A stretch of 59,542 bases of DNA from a bacterium (GTDB lineage Bacteria; UBA9089; JASEIO01): the NCBI GenBank assembly GCA_030017475.1, contig JASEIO010000003.1:1-59542 (forward strand). Direction: 5' to 3'. Under the pieces are notes generated by a model, which had not been told where the DNA came from, made no database searches, and saw only the letters and a program-made list of their open reading frames with translations. Both the position numbers and the translations under genes were made by a program. The stretch's first letter is position 1. Each line of letters starts with the position of its first letter. This document shows positions 17,798 to 25,182 of this stretch, piece after piece.

Positions 17798-18468
17798 AGA
17801 GTGTTGTATTACTATCAGGTGGACTTGATTCCAGTGTTTCATTTGTTAAAGCAATGGATGAAACAGATGTAGAATTGACCTTAACATTTGATTACAGACA
17901 AAAATCAGCGAATAAGGAAATTGAAGCTGCAAGACGGATCTCCGAGATGTATAAGGTTTCTCATAAAGTGGTTGAACTACCATGGTTTTTGGAGATTACA
18001 TCCACTGCCTTAGTAAATAGGAATAAAGAAATCCCCAAATTTGATTTTAAAGATTCTACCTCGAGAGATACTGCACGCCTTGTTTGGGTTCCAAATAGAA
18101 ATGGGGTATTCATAAATATTGCTGCAAGTTTTGCTGAAGGTCTTTCATGTAGCGTAGTAGTTACAGGATTTAACAAAGAAGAAGGGGAAACCTTTCCTGA
18201 TAATAGTGTCTTGTTTATTGATGCTATAAATCATTCTCTCGAGTTTTCTACGTTAACGTCCATAAAGGTAATAAGCTTCACCTCCAATTTGGATAAATCG
18301 GAGATTGTTACTCTGGGAAAGGCATTAGGGGTCCCTTTCCGTTATATTTGGAGTTGTTATGATGGAGAAGATAGGATGTGCGGAAGGTGCGAAAGTTGCC
18401 AGAGAACAATTAGGGCATTTAAGGCTACTGATAACTGGGATTTGATAAGCGGTAAATTCAAGACTTGA
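17794..18468 (+). CDS. queC: 7-cyano-7-deazaguanine (preQ0) synthase QueC
   Basis: The product has 224 residues from a TTG at 17794, 8 nt after GGAG and overlapping the queD stop. This start yields the usual KSVVLLSGGLDSS N-terminus, the ATP pyrophosphatase P-loop. The C-terminal zinc site is complete (CYDGEDRMCGRCESCQ). QueC turns carboxydeazaguanine into preQ0 with ammonia and ATP. Its neighbours QueD and QueE give the other two steps. A 45-nt gap separates it from the DUF366 gene. Confidence 0.95.
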   Translation: MKSVVLLSGGLDSSVSFVKAMDETDVELTLTFDYRQKSANKEIEAARRISEMYKVSHKVVELPWFLEITSTALVNRNKEIPKFDFKDSTSRDTARLVWVPNRNGVFINIAASFAEGLSCSVVVTGFNKEEGETFPDNSVLFIDAINHSLEFSTLTSIKVISFTSNLDKSEIVTLGKALGVPFRYIWSCYDGEDRMCGRCESCQRTIRAFKATDNWDLISGKFKT

Positions 18469-18513
18469 TTATTATATATAGAAAAGTATAAAGATTTTCT
18501 TTAGAGGCGATTA

Positions 18514-19071
18514 ATGAACTGGAAATTTATTGAAAAGTCAATTAGCTACACTGGGCGTCAGCTCAGATCACATTGGATATACAAAAATTTTAATCTATTA
18601 GGGGATGCTATTGTTGCCTTTACTGGAAGGGCAAAGGTTGAGAAAGATGATTTGGTTGATTTAGAAGATGAAAAGGCAGGATTTTTTATCGAAAGTAGTG
18701 AGATGTTGCATTTCATAGTAGAGCACTTTGGAATGGATTTAGAGTTAGGTATCCATCGCCAGAGATTGTTAGCAACCATAATTTGCAGTGAGATAAATCA
18801 TCAACTTAGAAAAAATGTGGTTGAAAGACGAGGGGATAATATATATGATGGGAAATATAAGATCTCTGTTTCTATTGCTACCCTGAGTCCGGTTTCTGTA
18901 ATTATCCATGAAGGTATAAATGTTGTATCAACTGGTACACCTGTTAAAACCCGTGGACTTTTAGATTATGGGATTGATCCACGTCCTTTTTCAGAACATG
19001 TTATGAGAAGATATTGCAAAGAGATCGAGGAGATTAGGATTGCAAGGTGTAAGGTAAGAGGGGTAAAATGA
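18514..19071 (+). CDS. DUF366 family protein in the queuosine operon
   Basis: This is a 185-residue protein of a family (DUF366) without an established function that I recognise from conserved blocks: GRQLRSHWIYKNFNLLGDAI, MVDLED-type DLVDLEDEKAG, EMLHFIVEHF, VSIATLSPVSVIIHEGIN and ARCKVRGV. No signal peptide or membrane segment is visible, so it is cytosolic. It starts at an ATG after AGAGG and overlaps queE by 4 nt, so it is co-translated with the preQ0 pathway. A role in deazapurine metabolism or in salvage or sensing of a pathway intermediate is inferred from context only. Confidence 0.85.
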   Translation: MNWKFIEKSISYTGRQLRSHWIYKNFNLLGDAIVAFTGRAKVEKDDLVDLEDEKAGFFIESSEMLHFIVEHFGMDLELGIHRQRLLATIICSEINHQLRKNVVERRGDNIYDGKYKISVSIATLSPVSVIIHEGINVVSTGTPVKTRGLLDYGIDPRPFSEHVMRRYCKEIEEIRIARCKVRGVK

Positions 19072-19802
19072 GGAAGGCTAATTTACTTGAGATTTACCTT
19101 GCAATTCAAGGGGAAGGGATATATGTTGGGGAAAAACAGATATTTATAAGATTTGCTGGATGTAACCTGAGGTGTAAAACATGTGATACCCCTTTTTCAT
19201 TAACCATTCCAAAGGTTTGTAAGATTAAAAATGATACTAATTTTACAGAGTTACCTAATCCATTAACTGTACATCAGGTGGTCTCGGTAGTAAAAGGGAT
19301 TAATCCAGTTTGCTATTCCATCAGTCTAACAGGGGGTGAGCCTTTATTACAAGTAGATTATTTAGAAAAGTTATTACCTGTCCTAAAGAGTGAAGGATTT
19401 GAAATATATTTAGATACAAATGGAACAATCTCGAAAGCACTTTCCACAATCATTAGTTGGATTGATATAATAGCTATGGATATTAAGCTAAGAAGTGTAA
19501 CCGGACTACCTTATTTTTGGAAAGAGCATAAAGGATTCTTGAAGCTTGCTAATAAAAAAGAGGTTTTTGTAAAGATCGTAGTTAGCAATAATACACTGGA
19601 TGAGGAAATAGGGGAGGCGTCTTCTTTGATTAAATCCATTAATCAAGATATTCCATTGGTCCTACAACCCATAGCAAAGATAGGAAGTTATGATAATTCC
19701 CCTTCTCTTCAAAAGCTACTTCATTTTCGAGATATTGCCGCCCGTCAGATACCAAATATTAGAATTATTCCTCAGATTCATAAGATAGCTGGATGGGAAT
19801 AA
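19068..19802 (+). CDS. queE: 7-carboxy-7-deazaguanine synthase QueE
   Basis: This is a 244-residue radical SAM enzyme. The N-terminus has the substrate-binding IQGEGIYVGEKQIFIRF. The SAM cluster motif is CNLRCKTC (CX3CX2C), the short spacing typical of QueE, and SLTGGEPLLQ follows. It contracts the pterin ring of carboxytetrahydropterin to 7-carboxy-7-deazaguanine. It is somewhat longer than compact QueE proteins. It overlaps the DUF366 gene at its start and is followed by rph. Confidence 0.94.
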   Translation: MRKANLLEIYLAIQGEGIYVGEKQIFIRFAGCNLRCKTCDTPFSLTIPKVCKIKNDTNFTELPNPLTVHQVVSVVKGINPVCYSISLTGGEPLLQVDYLEKLLPVLKSEGFEIYLDTNGTISKALSTIISWIDIIAMDIKLRSVTGLPYFWKEHKGFLKLANKKEVFVKIVVSNNTLDEEIGEASSLIKSINQDIPLVLQPIAKIGSYDNSPSLQKLLHFRDIAARQIPNIRIIPQIHKIAGWE

Positions 19803-19813
19803 AGGAGGTTAAG

Positions 19814-20533
19814 GTGTTAAGAAGGGATGGGAGAGAAAATTGTGAACTAAGAAAGGTAAATATTCATCGGAGATTCCTAAGACAGGTTCCTGGCTCAGTT
19901 CTGATAGAGATCGGTTTAACAAAAGTAATCTGTACCGCAACGCTTGAGGATAGGGTACCAACTTTTTTAAAAGGAACAAATCAGGGATGGATAAGAGGAG
20001 AATATTCTATGATTCCATGTTCATCTCCTCAACGGATCCCAAGGGAACAGGGTAGAGGAATTAGTGGAAGAACCCATGAAATTCAAAGGTTAATTGGAAG
20101 GGCTTTACGGGCTATCTTTGATTTGAATACCTTGGGAGAAAGGACAATAATTATCGATTGTGATGTTATCCAAGCTGATGGTGGAACAAGATGTGCCTCA
20201 ATCACTGGTGGATATGTTGCCTTAGTTGATTTAATAGCTCAACTAATGAAAGAGGGCGTAATTCAAGAGCATTCAATTAAAGACTATGTTGCTGCAACAT
20301 CGGTAGGGATTATAGATGGAGAATATCTGTTAGATCTTAACTACGAAGAAGATTCTGCGGCATCATGTGATTTTAATGTAGTTATGACAGGTTCTTCTGA
20401 ATTTATTGAGATCCAAGGTACAGCAGAAAGGAATCCGTTTTCTATGGAGGAGTTAAATTCACTTATTGATTTAGCCAAGGCAGGGATTTCGAAGTTGATT
20501 AATATACAAAAGGAGATTCTGGGTGATATTTAA
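19814..20533 (+). CDS. rph: ribonuclease PH
   Basis: The chain has 239 residues if started at the GTG 19814, which lies 5 nt after AAGGAGG and gives the family N-terminus LRRDGREN. The frame is open back to an ATG at 19793 inside queE. It is a phosphorolytic 3'-exonuclease that trims tRNA precursors. GTNQGWIRGEYSMIP, SGRTHEIQRLIGRALRA, DCDVIQADGGTRCASITG and the late SGSSEFIEIQGTAE region are all characteristic. It overlaps rdgB by one base. The pair rph-rdgB is a frequent operon. Confidence 0.96.
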   Translation: MLRRDGRENCELRKVNIHRRFLRQVPGSVLIEIGLTKVICTATLEDRVPTFLKGTNQGWIRGEYSMIPCSSPQRIPREQGRGISGRTHEIQRLIGRALRAIFDLNTLGERTIIIDCDVIQADGGTRCASITGGYVALVDLIAQLMKEGVIQEHSIKDYVAATSVGIIDGEYLLDLNYEEDSAASCDFNVVMTGSSEFIEIQGTAERNPFSMEELNSLIDLAKAGISKLINIQKEILGDI

Positions 20534-21129
20534 TGATTGAGATAGTCATTGCCTCAAGGAATGAGAAAAAGGTTCGAGAGATAAAACAGATCACTAAAGG
20601 CATCCCAATTAAATTGCTGCCTTTAGGGTCCTTTAAAGATTTACCTGAAATAATTGAGGGCGGAAAGACCTTCCAGGAGAATGCAAAAAAAAAGGCTCTT
20701 ACAATAGCTAATCTTACAGGGAAGATCTCATTAGCTGATGATTCAGGATTGGAGGTAGAGGCGCTGAATGGTGTGCCAGGGATTGAATCTTCAAGATTTG
20801 CCAAGACAGATAAGGATAGGATAGATAAACTTTTAGGATTGATGAAGGATATTCCAAAAGAAAAAAGACAAGCCAAGTTTGTCTGTGCTGTAGCAATAGC
20901 CTTACCTGATAATGGAAAGGTTACTGCGGTATCTTCTGAATGTAAAGGTACAATCAGTTTTAAACCCAGAGGAAGAGGTGGATTTGGTTATGACCCTATA
21001 TTTATCCCAGAAGGTTATAGTAAGACATTTGCCGAATTATCTCGAGACGCTAAGAATAGAATAAGCCATAGGGCACGTGCCTTCAAAAAGGCAAAAAAGA
21101 TTTTGCTTGACATTCTATCTAAACAATGA
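20533..21129 (+). CDS. rdgB: XTP/dITP pyrophosphatase (RdgB/HAM1)
   Basis: This is a 198-residue house-cleaning phosphatase that hydrolyses deaminated purine triphosphates to the monophosphate. Motifs are IASRNEKKVREI at the N-terminus, ADDSGLEVEALNGVPGI, GRGGFGYDPIFIP and SHRARAF near the C-terminus. Length is normal. It ends the dxr operon. A tRNA-Pro gene follows 12 bp later, perhaps read from a promoter lying in the last bases of this gene. Confidence 0.96.
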   Translation: MIEIVIASRNEKKVREIKQITKGIPIKLLPLGSFKDLPEIIEGGKTFQENAKKKALTIANLTGKISLADDSGLEVEALNGVPGIESSRFAKTDKDRIDKLLGLMKDIPKEKRQAKFVCAVAIALPDNGKVTAVSSECKGTISFKPRGRGGFGYDPIFIPEGYSKTFAELSRDAKNRISHRARAFKKAKKILLDILSKQ

Positions 21130-21134
21130 ATAAT
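21107..21134 (+). promoter_or_regulatory. possible tRNA-Pro promoter
   Basis: TTGACA at 21107-21112, a 16-bp spacer and AATAAT at 21129-21134. Initiation is predicted at about the first base of the tRNA. Read-through from rdgB is the alternative. Confidence 0.4.
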
Positions 21135-21141
21135 AGCTAAT

Positions 21142-21217
21142 CGGGGCGTAGCGCAGTTTGGTTTAGCGCGTGTGGTTTGGGACCACAAGGTCGCTGGTTC
21201 GAATCCAGTCGCCCCGA
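21142..21217 (+). tRNA. tRNA-Pro (UGG)
   Basis: Acceptor CGGGGCG pairs with CGCCCCG. The anticodon loop TTTGGGA is held by TGTGG/CCACA, and the T arm is CTGG-TTCGAAT-CCAG. The 3' CCA is not encoded. Confidence 0.97.
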
Positions 21218-21264
21218 CTCACTCCTCACTAGAAACCTCCTGATGAGGTAGTGCTTCTACATGT

Positions 21265-21384
21265 CGTGCTGTTGTTTCATCTAAAAGGATCAAAATTGCT
21301 ATTGTAAGATCCACCTTTCAATATCCGGATTATAAAGCTAAGAAGATGATGGAGGAGTTTATCGCGGGGAATCTTGTGAGTTAA
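21265..21384 (+). other. orphan coding-like frame without start
   Basis: A frame running into a TAA at 21382-21384 reads like real protein over its last 30 residues (IKIAIVRSTFQYPDY, then KKMMEEFIAG). It has no ATG/GTG start with a ribosome site and is closed by a TGA about 45 codons upstream. It looks like the 3' end of a lost gene stranded downstream of tRNA-Pro. The family was not recognised. Confidence 0.3.
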
Positions 21385-21386
21385 TC

Positions 21387-21983
21387 ATGACTAAGAACCT
21401 ATTATTAGCCTTTATCCCAATATTTGTGGCAGTTGATGCAGTAGGGGTTTTACCGATTTTTGTCTCACTTACTCAGGGACTTAAGAAAGAGGAAAGATCA
21501 AGGATTATCTTTCAGTCAATGCTCACAGCTATATGCTTAGCGGTAGGTTTTATATTTTTAGGCAAAATTGTATTCAAACTTCTTGGTATTACCTTAGGCG
21601 ATTTTATGGTAGCAGGGGGCGCTATTCTTTTCTGTATTGCCATAATGGATATAATAAATCCGGGGAAGAGGCGCCGTATACCAAGTAATGAATTGGGTAT
21701 CGTTCCATTAGGCACGCCCTTAATCGTTGGTCCGGCTGTATTAACTATCTCCTTAATTATTATTGGTGAATATGGCTTATGTGCTACATTGTTCTCGGTT
21801 TTAGCTAATGTTATATTAGCCGGCATAGTCTTTTCTCTTTCCGGAGTTTTAACAAGGTTTCTTGGCGAAGCAGGCTCTAAAGCCCTCTCAAAGATTACAA
21901 GTCTCCTTTTGGCCGCTATAGCCATTATGATGATAAGAAAAGGGTTAGCGCAGATTTTTAATTTAAAAATGGAGATTGTATGA
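21387..21983 (+). CDS. MarC family inner-membrane protein
   Basis: This 198-residue protein has about six hydrophobic helices. Family markers are FVAVDAVGVLPIFVSLTQG at the N-terminus and GIVPLGTPLIVGPAVLT in the middle. MarC proteins are widespread integral membrane proteins of uncertain transport function; the old multiple-antibiotic-resistance link is not supported for the family. It starts an accessory block after tRNA-Pro, and the next small frame overlaps by 4 nt (ATGA). Confidence 0.9.
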   Translation: MTKNLLLAFIPIFVAVDAVGVLPIFVSLTQGLKKEERSRIIFQSMLTAICLAVGFIFLGKIVFKLLGITLGDFMVAGGAILFCIAIMDIINPGKRRRIPSNELGIVPLGTPLIVGPAVLTISLIIIGEYGLCATLFSVLANVILAGIVFSLSGVLTRFLGEAGSKALSKITSLLLAAIAIMMIRKGLAQIFNLKMEIV

Positions 21984-22177
21984 ACAACAAAAGAGAGAAG
22001 GATTATGATGGTATCCGTAAGGATATAGAGCGGAATGGAAGGAAACGTCGTTCACACTTGGCGAGCAAGAGGGGCAAAAGTAGGAGAAATTCTTCCCGAC
22101 GGGCACTTGATGTAGGACATATGTGGAATGGATTAGTGGAGATTGATAGGGGGACACGAAATTTATCGTTATCGTAA
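21980..22177 (+). CDS. small basic ORF overlapping marC, doubtful
   Basis: This 65-residue frame is rich in Arg and Lys (KRRSHLASKRGKSRRNSSRR). It starts at an ATG that overlaps the marC stop. It matches no family I know. The ATGA coupling argues for translation, but the composition looks like a shadow of another decayed gene. It is listed because nothing else occupies this stretch. Confidence 0.25.
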   Translation: MNNKREKDYDGIRKDIERNGRKRRSHLASKRGKSRRNSSRRALDVGHMWNGLVEIDRGTRNLSLS

Positions 22178-22236
22178 GGTTATTTCTCTTTCTGGCCAAA
22201 AGAGATGTAGCTTGAGAAGGAAGGAGGGATTTCCAA

Positions 22237-22332
22237 ATGGCAAAGAAGAAAAAGACTCAAAAACCATGCGCTAAACCAGTAACAAAGCCAAAGGAAGAGG
22301 TTAAAAAGAAGAAGGCTAAAAAGGAAGAGTAA
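22237..22332 (+). CDS. 31-residue Lys-rich peptide
   Basis: An ATG at 22237 preceded by a perfect AAGGAGG (22221-22227, 9 nt away) opens a 31-residue frame. The frame begins MAKKKK, has a central TKPKEEVKKK and ends KAKKEE before TAA at 22330. About half of its residues are lysine. Two intrinsic terminators follow directly. The clean ribosome site and the terminators mark it as a genuine small gene. A nucleic-acid-binding, histone-tail-like role is plausible from composition only. It has a single Cys. Confidence 0.6.
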   Translation: MAKKKKTQKPCAKPVTKPKEEVKKKKAKKEE

Positions 22333-22365
22333 AGAGGATATCAAGGGATTAAAAATTGGAATAAG

Positions 22366-22390
22366 AGGACGCTGGCCACGTCCTTTTGTT
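22366..22390 (+). terminator. intrinsic terminator 1 after the Lys-rich peptide
   Basis: Stem AGGACG (22366-22371) pairs with CGTCCT (22379-22384) around a CTGGCCA loop, followed by TTTTGTT. Confidence 0.65.
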
Positions 22391-22402
22391 ACAGATTTAA
22401 CC

Positions 22403-22434
22403 GGGCAAGTATATCTTGACTTGCCCAATTTTTT
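22403..22434 (+). terminator. intrinsic terminator 2
   Basis: Stem GGGCAAGT (22403-22410) pairs perfectly with ACTTGCCC (22419-22426), with an 8-nt loop and then AATTTTTT. It is stronger than the hairpin 15 bp before it. The two in tandem isolate the next operon. Confidence 0.8.
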
Positions 22435-22441
22435 AAAATGA

Positions 22442-23764
22442 ATGTCTATGGTTCTTGAGAAGAAACAGGCAAATAAAAGTCTAAAATTTTCCTTTCTCGA
22501 CGGGGTATTTGCCAGCGGAATGACTGGATTTACACAGGGATATTTTACTCCTTTTTTGCTACTTTTGGGTGGGACAGCAGGACATGTAGGAGCGCTTTCC
22601 GCCTTTCCTAATCTCTTTGCCTCTTTAATACAACTTAAAAGTGCCGATTTAACTGAGAAGGTGAAGTCGCGCAAGAAGATTATTAGTATCTTTGTATCTT
22701 TTCAGGCACTTATGTTATTGCCAATGGCAATTATTGCCTTGTTAGGTATAGAAAAGCCGGTTGTTTTTATAGCTACAGTAATTCTATTTACCTCTTTTGG
22801 AGCACTGGCTACTCCTTGTTGGGGAAGTTTGATGTCAGATCTGGTAGCAGAAGATAGAAGAGGCCAATATTTTGGTTGGAGGAATAGAACCCTTGGTTTT
22901 GTAACGGTAGCTTCGGCATTTATTGCTGGATTTATTCTTCATCAGATGAAGAAGATTAATATATTTTATGGGTTCGTAATTGTTTTTAGTTTAGCCTTTA
23001 TATTTAGAATTATCTCCTGGTATTTCCTGAAGAGAATGTATGAGCCCCCATTAGAGTATAAAAAGGAGGATTATTTTACTCTTATTAACTTTTTGTCTCG
23101 AATAAGAAAGAGTAACTTTGCAAAATTTGTCTTATTCGTATCAATGATGAACTTCTCCGTTAATTTAGCATCTCCGTTTTTTGCGGTGCTGATGTTAAGA
23201 GACCTTCATTTTAGTTACCTACTTTACTCCCTCATTACCATTACCGCTACCTTGACAATTTATCTTACAATTAGCCGCTGGGGCAAACACGCCGATAGGA
23301 TAGGTAACATTAAAGTAATTAAATTTACATCTCCATTAATTGGCGTTATTCCTCTATTATGGATTGTGAATCGTAATCCTATCTTTCTATTCTTTGCTCA
23401 AGTTATCTCTGGCTTTGCTTGGGCTGGCTTTAATCTATGCGCTTCAAATTTTATTTACGATGCAGTAACACCTGAAAAACGCATCAGATGCATCTCATAT
23501 TTTAATGTCCTTAATGGCTTAGCGCTTTGTTTTGGCGCCCTCTTAGGCGGCTTTTTACTTCAGAAATTATCTCCTCTTTTCGGCTATAAGATTTTGACCC
23601 TCTTTTTGCTTTCTTCAATATTGAGACTTTTGGTTGGTTTTCTTATGTCCATGAAATTGAAAGAGGTAAGGCCGGTTGAAAAGATTAGTAGGAGTCAATT
23701 GTTTTTCAGCGTAATTGGCATAAGACCTCTTTTGGGAATAGAAAGGAAGACCGTTAGATATTGA
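22442..23764 (+). CDS. MFS transporter
   Basis: The 440-residue protein has about twelve hydrophobic segments arranged as in the major facilitator superfamily. The cytoplasmic loops hold Arg/Lys-rich stretches (KVKSRKKII, AEDRRGQYFGWRNR). The last resembles the loop 4-5 motif of a small MFS group often found beside glycosidases. It starts directly after a terminator and has no strong ribosome site. The GH130 gene starts 1 nt after its stop, which suggests that it imports the beta-mannoside or related oligosaccharide handled by that enzyme; this is an inference. Confidence 0.85.
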   Translation: MSMVLEKKQANKSLKFSFLDGVFASGMTGFTQGYFTPFLLLLGGTAGHVGALSAFPNLFASLIQLKSADLTEKVKSRKKIISIFVSFQALMLLPMAIIALLGIEKPVVFIATVILFTSFGALATPCWGSLMSDLVAEDRRGQYFGWRNRTLGFVTVASAFIAGFILHQMKKINIFYGFVIVFSLAFIFRIISWYFLKRMYEPPLEYKKEDYFTLINFLSRIRKSNFAKFVLFVSMMNFSVNLASPFFAVLMLRDLHFSYLLYSLITITATLTIYLTISRWGKHADRIGNIKVIKFTSPLIGVIPLLWIVNRNPIFLFFAQVISGFAWAGFNLCASNFIYDAVTPEKRIRCISYFNVLNGLALCFGALLGGFLLQKLSPLFGYKILTLFLLSSILRLLVGFLMSMKLKEVRPVEKISRSQLFFSVIGIRPLLGIERKTVRY

Positions 23765-23765
23765 G

Positions 23766-24707
23766 ATGAAATTAAGACGTTATAAAGATAACCCTATTTT
23801 AAAACCGAATGAAAACAATTGGTGGGAGTCCAAGGCAGTCTTCAATCCTGCTACTATCTATAAAGACGGCTTAGTCTATCTCATCTATCGGGCAATCGGC
23901 GAATATGAAAACTATATTTCTCGATTTGGGCTTGCGGTATCAAGGGATGGTCTAAACTTTGAGAGAGTTAGTAACGAACCAATCTTTGAGCCACAGGAAG
24001 AATATGAAAGATGGGGATGTGAGGACCCAAGGATCACTGAACTTGAAGGAAAGCTTTATCTAACCTATGTTGCTCACTCAAAGCCTGCCCTAAACGGAAG
24101 TGGTGCTCGTTCTGCATTGGCATCGACGCAGGATCTACGCAATTTTAAAAGGCAGTGGATTATTACACCTGATAGAGCAATTGATAGAGATACAGTACTT
24201 TTTCCAGAAAAGATAAACAATAGATATGTAATGCTGCATAGACCTCTAAATTGGGTAGGCCCTGAATATAATACAGACAACCCAAGCATCTGGATTGCCT
24301 ATTCTAATGACTTAAAAGAATGGTTCAATCATAAACCCATAATGAAGCCCCAAAAGACCTGGGAGTCGTATAAGATAGGTGCCGGCCCTCCCCCAATAAA
24401 GACAGAATATGGCTGGATTTTAATCTATCATGGGGTGGAAAGGAAAAGAGAGAAGAACATCTATAGGGTAGGTGCTGCTTTGTTGGATTTAAGTGATCCT
24501 TCTCGGATTATTAGCCGCTCAGATGAACCAATTTTAGAGCCGCAAGAAGAATATGAGAAGAAAGGTGATACCCAAGACGTTGTATTTCCAGAGGGCTCCG
24601 TTTTATTAGATGAAAGACTTTACATCTATTACGGGGCAGCGGATAAGACATGCTGTCTTGCGACAATAAATTTAAAAGACCTAATCGATTGGCTTAAAGG
24701 ATTATAA
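23766..24707 (+). CDS. glycoside hydrolase family 130 protein (beta-mannoside phosphorylase/mannosidase type)
   Basis: This is a 313-residue five-bladed propeller enzyme of GH130. The N-terminus YKDNPILKP, FNPATIYKDG, IYRAIGEY and WGCEDPRIT (with the catalytic Asp) are family hallmarks. Later GAGPPPIKTEYGWILIYHG and FPEGSVL also fit. Family members phosphorolyse or hydrolyse beta-1,2- or beta-1,4-mannosides. The sequence alone does not fix the linkage. There is no signal peptide, so it is cytosolic and acts after uptake by the adjacent MFS protein. Confidence 0.93.
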   Translation: MKLRRYKDNPILKPNENNWWESKAVFNPATIYKDGLVYLIYRAIGEYENYISRFGLAVSRDGLNFERVSNEPIFEPQEEYERWGCEDPRITELEGKLYLTYVAHSKPALNGSGARSALASTQDLRNFKRQWIITPDRAIDRDTVLFPEKINNRYVMLHRPLNWVGPEYNTDNPSIWIAYSNDLKEWFNHKPIMKPQKTWESYKIGAGPPPIKTEYGWILIYHGVERKREKNIYRVGAALLDLSDPSRIISRSDEPILEPQEEYEKKGDTQDVVFPEGSVLLDERLYIYYGAADKTCCLATINLKDLIDWLKGL

Positions 24708-24769
24708 GGCGCTTTACCATCTGGTCGAACCATCTTTACCTCCACATCCCAGAATTTTTAGAAAATGCG

Positions 24770-24798
24770 TTGACAAAGGGAAAGGTTTTTGATATAGT
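24770..24798 (+). promoter_or_regulatory. promoter of the first tRNA cluster
   Basis: TTGACA at 24770-24775, a 17-bp spacer and TATAGT at 24793-24798. The predicted start lies about 20 bp before tRNA-Arg(UCU). Confidence 0.8.
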
Positions 24799-24826
24799 TA
24801 TGTGTGAGAAGCTAAGTTTAGTAAAT

Positions 24827-24899
<73 letters not shown>

Positions 24900-24910
24900 C
24901 CTGGAAATAT

Positions 24911-24985
24911 GGTGGGCGTAGCTCAATTGGTTAGAGCGAAGGACTGTGGATCCTTAGGTTGGGGGTTCAAATCCCCTCGCTCACC
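24911..24985 (+). tRNA. tRNA-His (GUG)
   Basis: The anticodon loop is CTGTGGA in stem AAGGA/TCCTT. Acceptor GTGGGCG pairs with CGCTCAC. The extra G at 24911 opposite C at 24985 is the G-1 identity element of tRNA-His, encoded in the gene. Confidence 0.95.
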
Positions 24986-24993
24986 CTAAGTGT

Positions 24994-25070
24994 GCGCCTG
25001 TAGCTCAGTTGGATAGAGCGGTGGACTTCGAATCCAAAGGTCAGAGGTTCGAATCCTCTCAGGCGTGCCA
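24994..25070 (+). tRNA. tRNA-Arg (UCG)
   Basis: Acceptor GCGCCTG/CAGGCGT is nearly identical to the first Arg tRNA of the cluster. The anticodon loop is CTTCGAA. The 3' CCA is encoded (25068-25070). Confidence 0.94.
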
Positions 25071-25071
25071 C

Positions 25072-25149
25072 GCGCCTATAGCTCAACTTGGATAGAGCGG
25101 CGGACTCCGGATCCGAAGATTGGGGGTTCAAATCCCCCTTGGCGCACCA
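25072..25149 (+). tRNA. tRNA-Arg (CCG)
   Basis: The anticodon loop is CTCCGGA in stem GCGGA/TCCGA. The acceptor stem GCGCCTA has one T-T mismatch at its sixth pair, and the D loop is one base longer than in its neighbours. CCA is encoded. It is probably a diverging copy of the adjacent Arg tRNA. Confidence 0.88.
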
Positions 25150-25182
25150 AAAATAGTCTTATGGATTTGGATAGTTCTGGAT

